In this document: piece by piece, positions 34,640 to 47,414 of the stretch | Numbering within the stretch: the first letter of the stretch is position 1 | Layout: each line of letters begins with the position of its first letter | Source of the DNA: Labia minor | Lineage: Eukaryota; Arthropoda; Insecta; Dermaptera; Spongiphoridae | Reading direction: 5' to 3' | Assembly (NCBI GenBank): GCA_963082975.1 | Contig: OY720346.1 | Location: 47,221,296-47,285,295 of the forward strand | DNA: 64,000 nucleotides | Position numbers and translations under genes: made by a program | The notes under the pieces: generated by a model | Database searches by the model: none | What the model was told of the DNA's origin: nothing | What the model saw: only the letters and a program-made list of their open reading frames with translations

Positions 34640-34930
34640 ACATATCTATCTATATCAAAGAAAAATGAGGTGGTGGGCAGGTCAATTGGCTAGAATGGGA
34701 GAAGATAGAATGAGGAAAAATATATTGGTAGGGAGACCGAGTGGGAAACGTCCACTGGGAAGACCAAGGACACGGTGGGTGGATAATGTGGGAATGGACG
34801 TGAGAGAGATGGGGAGGATAGGGACTGGAAGGTTGTGGCTCAGAATAGGAATACTTGAAGAGGAGTGGTTGCTGCGGCCAAAAACTTTCGAGTTTCGTAG
34901 AGTCACAAAGATAGAGATAGATAGATAGGC
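34640..34930 (+). mobile_element. RTE-clade LINE, 3' terminal fragment
   Basis: Open for 87 codons (34665-34928): WWAGQLARMGEDRM, GRPSGKRPLGRPRTRW, DNVGMDVREM and FEFRRVTKI. This is the C-terminal tail of the RTE polyprotein, ending in the (GATA)n tail. The 5' side is truncated at about 34640. Confidence 0.85.
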
Positions 34931-35106
34931 AACAAAAAACATATCAATCTTCTAATTTTAAAAATATTTAATAACACAAATTTCCTATTTAAATTTATTA
35001 TTTTGTTATTTTACTTTTTTCTAAATGTAAAAATATTTTTTATAAATAATTTTTTTCTCTCAAAACTGGGTAAAGTATTAAATTTGTTATAAATATTAAT
35101 TATTAT

Positions 35107-35243
35107 ATCTATCTAGCAACTACATGTCTCCAAATGTCCCTATCCTGAGCCACAACCATCCTATCCCTAACCTCTCCCATCTTTCTCATGTCCCTTCCTA
35201 AATAGTCCACCAACCTCGTCTTTGGTCTTCCAAATAATAATTA
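35107..35243 (-). mobile_element. RTE-clade LINE, short inverted fragment
   Basis: On - it carries the same tail region (LGRP-like and RLVDY-like codons, then GRDMRKM). It lies about 180 bp from the + strand fragment at 34640-34930, in opposite orientation. Confidence 0.7.
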
Positions 35244-35519
35244 TTATATTTGAAATATAATAATTACAAATCCACAATTGATAAAGAAAATGTATCTGGC
35301 GCTTTGTACGTATATTGTATAGGTACAATTTAAAAAAATTTTGAAATAAAAATATTATAATATATACAAGTTCTACATTTTGTTAAAACCTATTTTATAT
35401 CTGAATTATTGTAATAGTCAAAGAAAGGAATGTTAATGTAGTTGTATCATTGTAAATTATCTTTTAGATTGTTTCAATAGTCATAAAGTTTATAGATGAA
35501 AGTCTAAAGATATAATCTA

Positions 35520-35830
35520 TCTATATCTATATATATATATATATAAAAGTGAAATGTATGTATGTTTGTACACGGCTGTTGATTGGTCGAGGGATCCAAG
35601 AGGTGGAGGTAAACTATCAACAAAGCTCAGTGCCAGTCACTCAAGTGCTGCGGAATTCATTTGCAATCCCTATGTTTTTCCCACAGCCAATTATATGTTG
35701 CATGTTCTCGAGTAGGTAAAAAACAACATTTGTTTATTTACGCTTCAAGTGGAAAAACAGAGAACGTTTAGTAAACCATACGTATGGCTCATTAGATCCG
35801 GATAAACTTTATCCGGATAAATTTTATTTA
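35520..35830. other. Mixed-composition patch, possible repeat
   Basis: A (TA)n tract, then GTGAAATGTATGTATGTTTG and a less A+T-rich stretch of about 200 bp including TTTATCCGGATAAA. The arrangement is typical of interspersed repeats, but I cannot place it. Confidence 0.35.
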
Positions 35831-35959
35831 ATTTAGTATTTGAGTATGTGATTACACAAATTGGGAAAAAATCACTCGAAATCCAATTAAACAAAAAAAT
35901 TCAAAAATTAGGCTAAGCAGACGTCTTAAATATTATAAGATATTCAGCAATTGCAATTA

Positions 35960-36415
35960 AAGATAGCTCAAAAAATTCATTGAGGCAGGAAATAAGATGG
36001 GAATTGAAATTAATAGGGATAAAACAAAATATTTAGTAAGAGAGAAAAACATTATTAACACACAAAGTCTTAACATACAAAATGTAGAATTTGAAAATGT
36101 AGAAAAATTTAAATACTTAAATTCTGTAATTACAAAGGAAAATAATATTGGATAAGAATTTAAATCGAGGTCGCCTTCGGGTAACGCGTGAATTCAGTAA
36201 AGAGGCTTTCTCATCAAAACTTTCTATCAAAATAGATGAAAATGGAAATATTTAAAACAATTATTTGGCCTGTTGTATTATATGGGTGGTCAATGTTCTT
36301 GGAGGACGAAAGCAGATTTAGAGAATTTGATATTAGGATTGTTCGCAGCATTTAAGGACCAAAGAAAGATGAGGTCACCGGGGTATGCCGAAGATGGCAT
36401 AATTAGGAATTGCAT
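35960..36415 (+). mobile_element. RTE-clade LINE, internal fragment
   Basis: Broken frames on + give KMGIEINRDKTKYLV, then FENVEKFKYLNSVITKEN, then the VNVLGG-like and RTKER-like region: the RT thumb of RTE and the segment leading to the tail. The sequence stops at AATTGCAT and is joined to the GC-hairpin sequence at 36416-36466. Confidence 0.75.
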
Positions 36416-36466
36416 CTCCCGACTAGGTGAGAAGAGTGCCGAAGGCGCTCTGCTAAGCTAGTATCA
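36416..36466 (-). mobile_element. GC-hairpin repeat terminus
   Basis: Read on -, GATACTAGCTTAGCAGAGCG, CCTTCGGCACTC, CACCTAGTCGGGAG. It matches 46289-46345 (CTAGCTGCTCCGAGCGCCTT), where RTE sequence again lies next to it in the same relative orientation. Confidence 0.65.
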
Positions 36467-37043
36467 TATAAATTTAAAATATTTTTCTTCTAAGAAATGG
36501 GATAATGTTAAATTATTAATTCAATATAGATAAATAATTATACTGAAATTAAATAAAAAATAATGATTGATATCCTAAAAAAGGACGACTAATCGATTAG
36601 TTAAAAATAAATTTAATTGATATTCATTTGAATTTTAATTGAATTTAAAAATAAAAAGAAGATCAAATTCTTATATATATTAGAAGTACGTTTAGCTCAA
36701 GTTTCTACAACGCCCACATTATTTTTTTCTGCACCTGATGTCCTAGAATACCGCCCACTTGTAATTTTCAAAAACGAAACCTCCCACTCGGAAAAATTCT
36801 CCGTACTAATCTTTATCTTTTTTTTTTGGTTTTAATTAATATACAATTGGTAGCATGTATTTTTTTATTTAATATAATTAATAAGTTCTAAATATTATAT
36901 ATTTAATGTAATAATATTCAAATTATAAATAAAAAAAAAATTATTTTACTGCTGATTAAATAATAAATATGAATTATTATAATAAATTAGTTCTATTAAA
37001 AATAGAATAATACTTTTGAATGGCTTTAAATATCTCAATTTTT
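36467..37043. other. A+T-rich intergenic DNA
   Basis: No supported feature. Confidence 0.5.
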
Positions 37044-37668
37044 ACCGACCGACGATAGTAAGGGAGGTATTGTTTTCATACCAATTCACATGTGGAGATT
37101 TTTACATATTTCCACGAATCATGCATTTTCTTAACAGAAAAAAAAATTTTAGCATGATGTCTGTCAGTCCGTCCGTCCGTCCGTATAGATGTGTACAGCC
37201 TGAACGGCTCAACGGATTTTGATGAAATTTGGTATATTTACTTAATGCATCAGTGGGATGAATTGATCAACTTTTGGTGCAAATCGGAAACCAGAAGTGG
37301 TAGTATTAGCGATCGACGATAGGAAGGGAAGGGTTATTTTCACACCAAATTTCACATGAGGAGATTTTTTACATATCACCACGAATCATGCACTTTGTAT
37401 TGGTTTTATCCTCGAGAAAAATCATCCTTATTAGTTGTTTCTTAATTTAAAATTAGATGACGTCATCCAGCCATTCATGACGTCACAGCCTGGTCTTACA
37501 TATATATTATAAATAAAATAAAATTAAAAATATTTATGTTATTTTCATATTTGTTTTTTATTGCTTTAATAGATATATTAAAATTATTTGAAATTGTTTC
37601 TGTAGCTGGAAATTAATTTACTTCAAACCGTCGGTCGGTTCGGACCTGGACACATGTCAACTTATTTT
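37044..37668 (+). mobile_element. Helentron-like family 2, complete copy
   Basis: After TTTTT, ACCGACCGACG (37044-37054) recurs inverted as CGTCGGTCGGT (37629-37639). Then TCG, the hairpin GACCTG-gaca-CATGTC (one mismatch) and AACTTATT. The (CCGT)n tract is near 37.17 kb, followed by CCTGAACGGCTCAACGGATT and GAAATTTGGTAT. An imperfect internal second copy of the start (GATCGACGATAGGAAGGGAA, 37312 on) makes the element partly self-repeating. Non-coding, about 625 bp. Confidence 0.8.
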
Positions 37669-39200
37669 TAAATTAATTTTAAAATTTAAATATGAAATTT
37701 AAAAAAAAAATAATGAAATTAAGAATTTAAATCATGCTAGTTAATACTTAAGATATTTATAATTTATAAGAAAAAAAAAAATTAAATTTAAAACGATTTT
37801 TTGTAATTTTCTAATTTATCATTCTTCAATTTTTGTAAATATAAACAATATAAATAAAATATAATAAATATTCATTTCAATCTGACTATAAATAAATAAA
37901 AAATAATAATATTGAAATTAAGAGCATGAAATTTCATATATCTAAATGATCAAAAAATTGTATAGTAACCAAATTTTAAAATATTAGTATGTGTTTGTGT
38001 ATGGATGTAATATTCGAAAATGCGTAGTTAATAACTGTTTATGTTACCCTGAAGTTATACATTAAATTATCGAGTCACGCAAACTACCCACGCACACCAA
38101 TTACTTGCTTTTATTAATTAAGGAACTTTTGAATGCGATAAGGGGTTAAAGTCAAGAATTTAGGTCAAAAACCTGCATGAATATGATAAAGGTTATAATG
38201 AAATTCATATATATGTATACTTATAAATAATCCATCCACTTCTTTTCTCCCCCTCTCTCTCTCTCCCCTTCTATCAAAAGTATCATACTGTATAATATAT
38301 TTATTTATAATAAACCTATATATATATATATATATATATAGGTATATATTATTCAGATGTATGATAAAGTAATTTCTTTGTAATTGTATAAAAATCATGC
38401 GTAGGTTGATATTATGATATACGTACATATGTATATATATATAATATATATAATTTAAATAAAATTGTATGAGGTTTTTAATATATGAATTTGATTAAGA
38501 AAAAAAAATATTAAAAATATAAAATATATTTTTTTCCTTTGAAAAAGATTTTTTAAAAAAAATAAAAAAAAAAAAATTAATTTGCATAAAAATTAAAAAA
38601 TAAATAAAATGTCTATACATGTAAGTTCTATGTATTATTTATTAAATTCATTTCCTTTTTGCATGTTACACACCGTGGAATTAAAATAAAAAAAAATTCG
38701 AATTTTATTTAAATATATCATACAAGTAGGATCCTCACAATCAGTCAACTTCCTTTCATTCTCTCACTCTCTCTATCTATATATATTAGTATATAGATAC
38801 ATAACTTCGAATCAAAATTTCATAAAAAAATTAAATTTCAAAAATTCTTTACTGTTTTCTAATTGCATACAATATACTCATAAGGCAAAATAACTATATT
38901 AAACTTAATATATTCTTACATACTTATAAACATTTAAAATTATGTGAAAAATTTGTTTGTCAAGGTGTCATCATCAAGAAATTTAATTACAATAATGATC
39001 TTTCAGGTTAATTAAGATGTTCGAATAACCTAAGATACTATAATATACGAGTATTATAGCGTAAAAATTGCCTCCAATACAATGTGGCATTTTTGAAAAA
39101 CTATATTTAATAGTTGTAAAAATTAATTAAATTTTCAATTAGAAATAAAAATAAAACTACGGGTTAAGAATTATATGGCAAAAATTTAATATAGGTATAT
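37669..39200. other. A+T-rich intergenic DNA
   Basis: (TA)n at about 38318-38341 and long poly-A stretches; no gene. Confidence 0.5.
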
Positions 39201-39728
39201 TCATATACGATGATAGATCAATAAGTCCGTGATTTTTTGAGACAAACCCAGGTTTTTGAATAAAAAATTATTTTATTTTTCCCCTTTGAGCTCTATACAT
39301 TTCGTCCAATGTTTCTCCAATTTTTTTATCCCTTCCAAAAATTAAGATTTGTCAAGGACATCAAAATAGATATTTGTTTGTGAAATGATTTCATCGTTGG
39401 AGTAAAATCTATTTCCACCAAGCCATTTCTTCAGGTTTGGAAAAAGAAAATGTCACTTGGGGCTAAATCTGGAGAATAGGGCGAATGAGGGAGCAGCAAT
39501 TCGTATCCCATTTCATGGATTTTCATGGAAATTCATGTTTTTCATTTACTTCTCAAATCACAAGGTAGTCTGCTAATAAAGGATGTCAAATAAATACTAA
39601 AAGACCCAGCTCGTTCAAATCTTGACAGAAGTTAGCTTATAGTTGCCTGCGGAGCAGTGTTTTCATTTTATTTAAGAGACGGGAAATTCAAAAAGTTACG
39701 GACTTTCTGCCCCCCCCCCCCTAGTATA
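39201..39728 (-). mobile_element. Internally deleted mariner (family M)
   Basis: Left end ATATACGATGATAGATCAAT continuing AAGTCCGTGA; right end, inverted, AGTCCGTAACTTTTTGAATT. On - it encodes KKWLGGNRFYSNDEIISQT, the region after the third catalytic Asp in mariner transposases, and KCIELKG near the C-terminus. A C12 run (39710-39721) has expanded inside the right terminal repeat. About 530 bp remain. Confidence 0.75.
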
Positions 39729-42129
39729 ATTATGAAAATCTTTACCTTAGCTCTACAAATATATACCTAATATATATATATACCTATGTTATATAATTTT
39801 TATAATTTTTAATGTTTTAGTTTTTTATTTTTTATTTATTGATTTATTATATTTGATTACTTTTTTCATTTAATTTTTGATATATTTGATAAGATTTTTT
39901 TTATTTTTATTAATATATATTTATTCACACATTCAGGAATATATATATGTCCTTTTAATTTAATCATGTTTACATTAGTTAGTATTTTAATTAAAATTTA
40001 TTATTTGTTCTTCTATCACAAATTTTAACGAGATCTAGATTCATTCGTATAAGTCCGATTATTTCATTAAATTAGTAAATTAAAAGTATTATATATATAT
40101 ACATAATTTAAAAAGTTCATTAACAAGGTGGTTTGTTGGCTTCAACTCTCTAAACCAATTCATATAGAAAGGTTTTATAAAAACTTTTAGAAATGTCAAA
40201 CACAATTCATTTCTGTATTAAAATTTTTAATTATTTCCTTGAAAATGGGAATTATTTACTTTGAAATATGAAAATAAAACATGATTTATTAAATAAATCA
40301 TAATTATTTAATAAATTAGTAATTTTACAATAAACTAAATATGAATAATCTACGATTAATAAGAAAGATATTTTTTAATATCTTATATAACAGGACTTCT
40401 TTACAACCTCCTCATCATTGGTCTACTTGTTTAATTATTAATTTAACACTTTTGGCCAAAATTGTCCCATTTCTTCTTCTGTTAATCCTCTGTAAACACT
40501 GTTATTTATTATTTATTTAATTAATTATTGTTTATTTATTATTAATTCTTATTAATAAAGGAAATAGGAAATTATCATTTTTTTCCATAAGGAGAGCGAG
40601 GCCTGAAACTATGGAATTGCTCAAGATGCAGTTGATGTTAACTGTTTTCCTGGCTGAACCCCGGCAAAGATGATTTCCTGCATAGAATGATGTCAAATAA
40701 TGATTGAGCAATGATAGATGATTATTCCATTGCACAAATGTGAGTTAGAACCCAAATAATCATAATAAAAATAAAATTATAAATTTTTGAATTATTAAAA
40801 AATACAAATTCACATATTTTATCAATTATTATAACTTTATTATATAATTTAAGTAATTAATAATAACTAAAAATGAATATTTATTTATCTACTATTTTTT
40901 TTATTCACTTAGCACCATTTTATCTATGAATGAATTTCAATGAATGTGTTTTTGATTTTCATTTCTCATTTAAAAATACAAAAAGATAAACATCTATTTT
41001 GATAGAAACACTTGCGTGACAATCGCACTAAAAACTGTAATCATTGAAATATTTATTCGTAACGACATTGGAGACATAACTTTTGTTAGGAAGAAATGTT
41101 GCAATCGTTTTTCTCACGTAATCCATTACCTGGGTGCCATCGCCTGTCCCCCTTCCCCATATCGACACTCATCCAATCGCACACTTCACTCTTACGCCTT
41201 TACTTCCCCCACAAACTCACCACCCATATACAACTAAATTCTCTGGCAATCGTGCCCGGATTAATGTTTAATACTTTTCCAGAAATTGGAAACTCTCTTT
41301 TTTTTAATTGAATTAGAATTAATTTAGGAAACTGTTTGATATTAAAGACACGAGTTATTATATTTATATTTTAGGTTTTGTGCAAAGAAAATACAAATGT
41401 TAAAATTGATTTTGGGAATAGTATCGTGTATTATCCTCAAGTGAAACAAATAATAAAATAAAGACCTATAGAAAGTTTTATTTTTTCAAAATTAAAAAGA
41501 AAATAAGGGTTTAATAATAAAAAATGGATTTAATAATTATATACTAAAGAAGTGATATTGATTTGATTAAAGAATAAATATAAATAAATATTGTATTTAT
41601 AGGGTTACAAAACAATACATTGGTTAAGTGGTCTGAAGACTTTTTTGTGGTAATTTTTCTTAATAAAAGGCATATGAGAATAAAAAAAAATGTATAATTT
41701 TAAGGTTGTTGCGAAGTTTGTTTATAGTTAAACAAATTTAGAAACGACAAGCAGGTATAACAAAGTCGCTATGAACAAATTAAATGAGGGAATTGGGGGA
41801 ATATAGCATTTGGGTTTAAGTATCTCTGAATAGAGACAGATAGAAGCATGTAGATGATGCAACCAAGAATCGAGTTCAGTAGTGTCACCGAGTTATTATA
41901 GAAAATAGATCAAAAATTTCTCTTATAAAATCTACTTTTCAATTCTCAAAAACAAACCTACAAAACTCATTATCTGACTCTTAGTGTAAAAATATTCTTA
42001 AATTTAATTTATATATTGTATAATAATTACAACTGAGCATTTTATTTAAAAAATAATAAAAATTGCAATTAGAAATAAGTTTAGATTTAAAATTCGTAAA
42101 AAATTTCTAAATCTTTATAAGTGCATGTA
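39729..42129. other. A+T-rich intergenic DNA
   Basis: A less A+T-rich stretch at 41090-41270 with two overlapping short frames on +; I recognise no product. A 67-codon frame on - (40532-40735) is likewise unassigned. Confidence 0.4.
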
Positions 42130-42785
42130 CGATGTATAATAAGTACTTGATATCATTGAATATGATTTGTCGAAATCAGCAAAATAGGCCTCTGTTGCGG
42201 CGATGACTTCCTCGTTTGACGTGAATCGCTTTCCGCCGAGCCATTTTTTCATGTTTCGAAATAGAAAAAAATCGCATGGGCCAAATCTGGAAAATAGGGT
42301 GGATGAGGCAGCAATTCGTAGTGTAATTTGACCAGTCTTGCTGTTGCGATTGCGGATGAATGAGCTGGTGTGTTGTCATGGTGGAAGAGCACTTTTTTCC
42401 TCAATTCAGCATCGAATCGGTCCAATAAATCAGTAACGTACTACTCCGTGATTGTCCTTCCAAATAGTCGGAGAAGATGATGCCTCGCGAAATCAAAAAA
42501 ACGGTGGCCATGACTTTTCCGGCCCATGGAACCGTTTTCGCCTTCTTTGGAGCAGGTTCATCGGGTGAAGTCCACTGTTTAGATTGTTCTTTCATTTCTT
42601 GGCGTGTAGTGATGGACCCATGTTTCGTCTACATTGACGAAACGCCGTAGAAACTCTTTTGTATTGCGCTTAAACTTGTCCAAACAGTGCTCCGAAGTTG
42701 TCATTCGATTCCGTTTTTGTTCCACTGTGAGCAAACGTGGCACCCATCTCGCCGATAGCTTTCTCATGCCCAGTTTTTCGTGTAG
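42130..42785 (-). pseudogene. Mariner transposase, C-terminal two thirds, frameshifted
   Basis: On -, from 42785 downward: KLGMRKLSARWVPRLLT, the FLRRFVNVDETWVHHYTP block with the first catalytic Asp (VDETW), KQWTSPDEPAPKKAKT, KVMATVFLISRGIIFSDYLE, then after frameshifts the LFHHDNTPAHS-like block with the second Asp, the DLAP-like motif and MARRKAI/KKWLGGKRF. The family is usually about 345 residues; here the frames break at about 42595 and 42390. In mariners the third catalytic residue is Asp 34 positions after the second (D34D). It belongs with the N-terminal piece at 43912-44327, from which it is separated by 1.1 kb. Confidence 0.85.
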
Positions 42786-43679
42786 GATATATGTGTACTT
42801 ATAATTATTATAGGTTTTTTGCCTTTATTACATGCGTTATTTATAAGTGGTGTCCTATATAAGATAAGTAGATATAATATAGAAAACGTAAAAAAGTAAA
42901 AGATAAAACACTTAATATTTCTTAACATTTTTAGATAAGTTTCATATATATATATGAGTATACCATTTATTTAGGATAAAATTTAAATGATTTTAATTTT
43001 TAACAAAAATGTGTATATTTTCTAAAACTACATCATGATACATAAATTTATAATCAAAATGCAGCCGTTGAGTGTTGCCGCCCCGGGCAAATGCTTGGTT
43101 TTCAGCCCTTGATAAGAAAAAAGAATAGTTTTCTTTTTTTGCTAAAAATTTAAAAATAATATGTAACAATACCTTCCCATCGGTCGGTAAAAATCTAATT
43201 TGCTGCATAGAAAAGTAAATAAAATTGTAAATATAAATTAAATGGTAATAGATATTTTAAAAAAATAAATTTTATAAAAAATTGAAGATGGGGAACAAAG
43301 TATAATAGGTACTAAAACAAAAAAGTATAGATTGCGAATGAAGCATTTTTTGCAATATATATATATAAATCACAATTAAATTACATCCATCGTTTTTAGT
43401 ATAGACTTACTCTCTATCTAACCTTTCAAAGGAATCAATATAATGGATGTGCTTAATTAAGGCCAAATGGTAGCATTGAATGCTTTTCCTTCTCTGTCTT
43501 TCTCTCCGTTTTAGTAATTTGAAATTTATTTATTTTTTTTTTTTTTTGGTGGGTGGGTAGCTAAAATGATAGGGGATAGGAAATTGGAAGAATAAAATGA
43601 TTCTTTGTAAAAGCATTCATTTTTTTCACCCTTATATCTATCTCACTTCTTTATTATTTTAGCAAATTATTCAATTTTT
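42786..43679. other. A+T-rich sequence between the two mariner halves
   Basis: Contains a family-2 5'-end relic at 43171-43188 (minus orientation, CATCGGTCGGT before AAAAA) and a T-rich and GGTGGGTGGG patch. About 60 transposase codons that should join the two halves are missing. Confidence 0.5.
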
Positions 43680-43905
43680 ACTATTTCGCCAGTATTGCGA
43701 TTACGAAAATTTTCGATGTCGAGATTTTGATGTTTTTATACGTTTGGAAGGTTCCTGAATCATTTTCACTAAGGTTGAGAAAATGTCTGTCTGTCTCTGT
43801 GTGTGTGTAGACAAGATTACGCAAAAACTGTTTGAGCTAGAATCATGAAATTTGGTACATGGACATTATTCAAAATTCGTTGTTTTCTATCAACTTTTGA
43901 GAAAC
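43680..43905 (+). mobile_element. Helentron-like family 1, 3'-truncated copy
   Basis: TTTTTACTATTTCGCCAGTATTGCG: the right arm of the 5' hairpin is deleted. It continues through the (TG)n point and GAAATTTGGTACATGGACAT to TTTTGAGAAA, where it meets mariner coding sequence directly. Confidence 0.75.
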
Positions 43906-43911
43906 TAACTA

Positions 43912-44327
43912 ACTGGATGTTTTCCATGATTTGATCTGTATTCGACGTCACAGGTCTTCCGCCGGCTGACCTATCCATGGTGTCGTTTTCACCGGCTCTG
44001 AATCGTCGAAACCATTCCTCCACGGTTCGAAGTGATAGAGAACCATCCCCCAAAACACCATTAATCTCACGGAACGTTTCTCTAGAGAATTTTCTCTTTA
44101 ACGAAGGAAAACTTTAAAATAGCGCGAATTTCGAATAATGAACTCCATGTTTACACGTCTATAACCAACCGTCTATATCCAAACTAATCATGCATAGTGT
44201 CGTTTAGTAGATTATGTTAAGACCTTTCAAATGATGTATAGTATTCCCAGATACGAGCTCTGTAGCGCTTTGTACATAGCCGCGAAATTCAAAGACGAAA
44301 AGGCGGAAGGGAGATTTTGACAACCTA
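43912..44327 (-). pseudogene. Mariner transposase N-terminus with 5' terminal repeat
   Basis: On -, the 5' end reads TAGGTTGTCAAAATCTCCCT (from 44327) and the putative ATG is at 44148. After a frameshift come NGVLGDGSLSLRTVEEWF, RRFRAGEND and GGRPVTSN: the second helix-turn-helix and GRP linker of mariner DNA-binding domains. The coding sequence ends at 43912 against the family-1 copy. Confidence 0.8.
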
Positions 44328-44837
44328 TTATTTTATTTAATAAAATAATAATAAAGTAAAAATATATTTATAAATTTGTTATTAATTTTTTTTTTTATAA
44401 ATTTTTATTACTTTTTGTTACTTTTTCTCAGTATATATATTTTATAAAAATTAAGAATTTAAATTTCTTTCCTTTCTTATTATAAATACAACCATTTCAA
44501 ATTAAATTATTATCCTCTGGATTTGAAATAATATTATAAAATAAAATAAATTAGCTATACAAATACTAATAAATCTTATAAAATAGTTTTACAGAAGAAT
44601 TCCAAATATTTTTTTTTTTGCACTGAAAAATCTACAGAGAAATCTTATACCAAATTATAATATGCTAAAAATTTAAAATTAAAATATTTTGTTAAATAGT
44701 TTATAGAAATTAAAATAAAAATAAAAATTATAGTACGCGAACTTAAAAGTTAACATTATTAATATTAGTTTAAGATATATTAAACTTAAACTAAACTCAA
44801 CCCTAAACCCATAATTAAAAAACACAAAAGATGGGTG
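44328..44837. other. A+T-rich intergenic DNA
   Basis: No supported feature. Confidence 0.5.
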
Positions 44838-44842
44838 ATGAT

Positions 44843-45032
44843 CTGCGCCGGATAAAGAGGCAGAGAAGCCGCCCAAGTGTTCGGGTGACAAATTTTGAGG
44901 GACGCCAATATATAAATAAAATATTTTATTTTACTATTTTTTTATATTTGCAGTAAATCTGTATAGTCTTCTATTAAAAGGCACCAAATTTTGATATGTC
45001 CAGGGCTCTTAAAATTCTAGAACCGGCCCCAA
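44843..45032. mobile_element. hAT-like MITE, GGGCGCC-rich family
   Basis: CTGCGCCGGATAAAGAGGCA at the left, GACAAATTTTGAGGGACGCC inside, and CTAGAACCGGCCCC at the right. No clear 8-bp duplication. Confidence 0.6.
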
Positions 45033-45735
45033 TTATGATGTTTATATTTACATTTAGGACGTAACAAACTTAAAAAATTAAAAAATACAAATTAGAAGTG
45101 ATAAATATAAACAATTTATACATAATCATAAATACCATGTAAAAATAATTTGACAATTTACCTTAAATATTTGGATGCAAGTGAGGTGTATCATATTTAA
45201 ATACAAGTTGATATCATTATTTATATGGAGAGGTTTGTTTTAAAAAAAATACCAAGAAAAATCTTAAAAATATTTAAAATTTTCTTTTCTTTTAATAAGT
45301 AGATGCAATTAAAGATAAAATATTGTTTTATTATCTTTGATGATTTTTTTCTTATTCGTTTTATAAAAAATTACTCGGGGAAATATCCAGCTAATTAAAA
45401 AAATATGCTTGAAAAATTATACTAACTGTGTGTATGAAATAGGTGTTATATCATAAATAAAAAAAAAAATAAACAATTTCAATGATAAAAAATCTAAACA
45501 AATTTCACCTTCTCAGCATCACTTCTATATATAAATTAAAGTCGATAAAGCACTTAGATTGTTAAAAGTAGATTCTGAAATGTATTTTTAGCCACTTATC
45601 AGTGTTTAGTGATCAACATGCCATTTATTTATTGACTTATAATTGGCCTCCATTTTAAACTTGCACGATTTAGAACTTAATTTTTGTTTATTAAAGCGTG
45701 TAAAATCAATTTCAATTTTAATTTCAATCATTTTT
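45033..45735. other. A+T-rich intergenic DNA
   Basis: No supported feature. Confidence 0.5.
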
Positions 45736-46288
45736 ACCGACCGACGATAGTAAGGGAGGTATTGTTTTCACACCAAATTTCACATGTGGAGATTTTTACA
45801 TATCTCCACGAATCATGCATTTTCTTAACAGAAAAAAGTATTTTTAGCATGATGTCTGTCCGTCCGTCTGTCAGTCTGTCCGTCCGTCCGTCCGTATAGA
45901 TGTGTACAGCCTGAACGGCTCAACCGATTTTGATGAAATTTGGTATATTTACTTAATGCATCAGTGGGATGAATTGATCAACTTTTGGTGCAATTCCGGA
46001 AACCGGAAGTGGTAGTATTAGCGATCGACGATAGGAAGGAAAGGGTTATTTTCACACCAAAGGAGATTTTTTTATATATCACCACGAATCATGCACTTTG
46101 TATTGGTTTTATCCTCGAGAAAAATCATATTTATTAGTTTTTTCTTGATTTAAAATTATATGACGTCATCCAGCCATTCATGACGTCACAGCCTGGTCTT
46201 GCATATATATTATAAATAAAATAAAATTAAAAATGTTTATATTTATTATTTATGTATGCCTATCTGTTTTTTATTACATTAATAGATA

Positions 46289-47414
46289 CTAGCTGCTCCG
46301 AGCGCCTTCGGCGCTCTTCACACCTAGACGGGGGCTCCGCCCCCTGTACCCCCGAGTGATACATAGTATTTGGTTGAATGTCTGTATGTAAAAGGTTTTC
46401 ATCCATTTTGTTTCAATCAGTATAAGTAGATAAGACATGTATTTGTTTTCTTGTAAAATATATTTTAATTTAATCAGTAAATTAATTATATATTATTATT
46501 GTATTTATCTAACTCTGTGTCTCTACAGTTTTCGAAAGTTCTTAGCCGCAGCATCCATATTTCTCTAAGCGTCCCTATCCTGAGCTACAATCAAATCTTA
46601 CCCTGTCCCATCTCTCCCATGTCCCTTCCTTCATTGTCCACCCACCTTGGTCCTTGGTCTTCCACCGGATGTTTCTCCCAATTTATACTTTCTCCAATTC
46701 CAACCACGTCCCCTTCCTATCCCTACCTTCTTGATTTTATAACCTTAACTATATCTGGACATTATTTCTCGTTATGCCATCTCCGCCATCCCCCTGATCC
46801 TCTTTGATGAGATAAGCCCCTTTACTGCATAATAACAGGCGTTACTCAATTACAACGTCGATTTAAATTCTTATCCTTCGTGATTAGAGATCTTAAGTAT
46901 TTAAATATTTATACTTTTTCAAATTCTACATTTTGTATGTTAATTGTATGTAAGTCGTATCCGTATCATAATTCTTGAATTTTATTGTTTAATTACATTT
47001 CGGTTGATTTTCCGCAATTTCTCTAATCATATGTCTCCTCTTCCAGTCCAATTCATTTACCTATCAATGTTGCATAAGGAATTTAAATTTCTTAATTTGG
47101 CTAGAACACTCCATTTTTTAAAATTTTAAATAGAGGGAGAGAGAGAGAGGTTCTAATTATATATATATATTTCTGTTTCTATGACAGCAAAAAAAAGTAA
47201 ACAAATTACATATATACAAACACTCTCCTTTATATATATTTCTGGAAAATGGAACACCCGGAGCTCAGCTCAGGAGTTACCTAAGATTCTAATTTCTTTT
47301 TTATTTTTCATCATTTGGGGTACCCTTCACCTCAGAAAAATTTGGTTACCTTACTCCTTGTAGTTTAGGCTCTGGAGTTTTTTGCGTACAGACGGACACT
47401 AGCGTATTAAATAT
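46289..47414 (-). mobile_element. 1.1-kb insertion: GC-hairpin repeat with RTE sequence
   Basis: Flanked by ATAGATA at 46282-46288 and 47415-47421, a likely 7-bp duplication. The left edge has GAGCGCC-ttc-GGCGCTC and GGGGGC-tcc-GCCCCC hairpins. The right edge reads ACAGACGGACACTAGCG. Between them is an RTE tail on the - strand (46500-47040). Confidence 0.65.
46500..47040 (-). pseudogene. RTE LINE polyprotein C-terminus, broken
   Basis: On -, the FEN-like start, QYLNLR-like region, the GNGGDGIT segment and the tail are seen across several frames; the + strand is open for 102 codons (46499-46807) as a mirror image. It matches the fragments at 0.16 and 35.96 kb. Confidence 0.7.
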
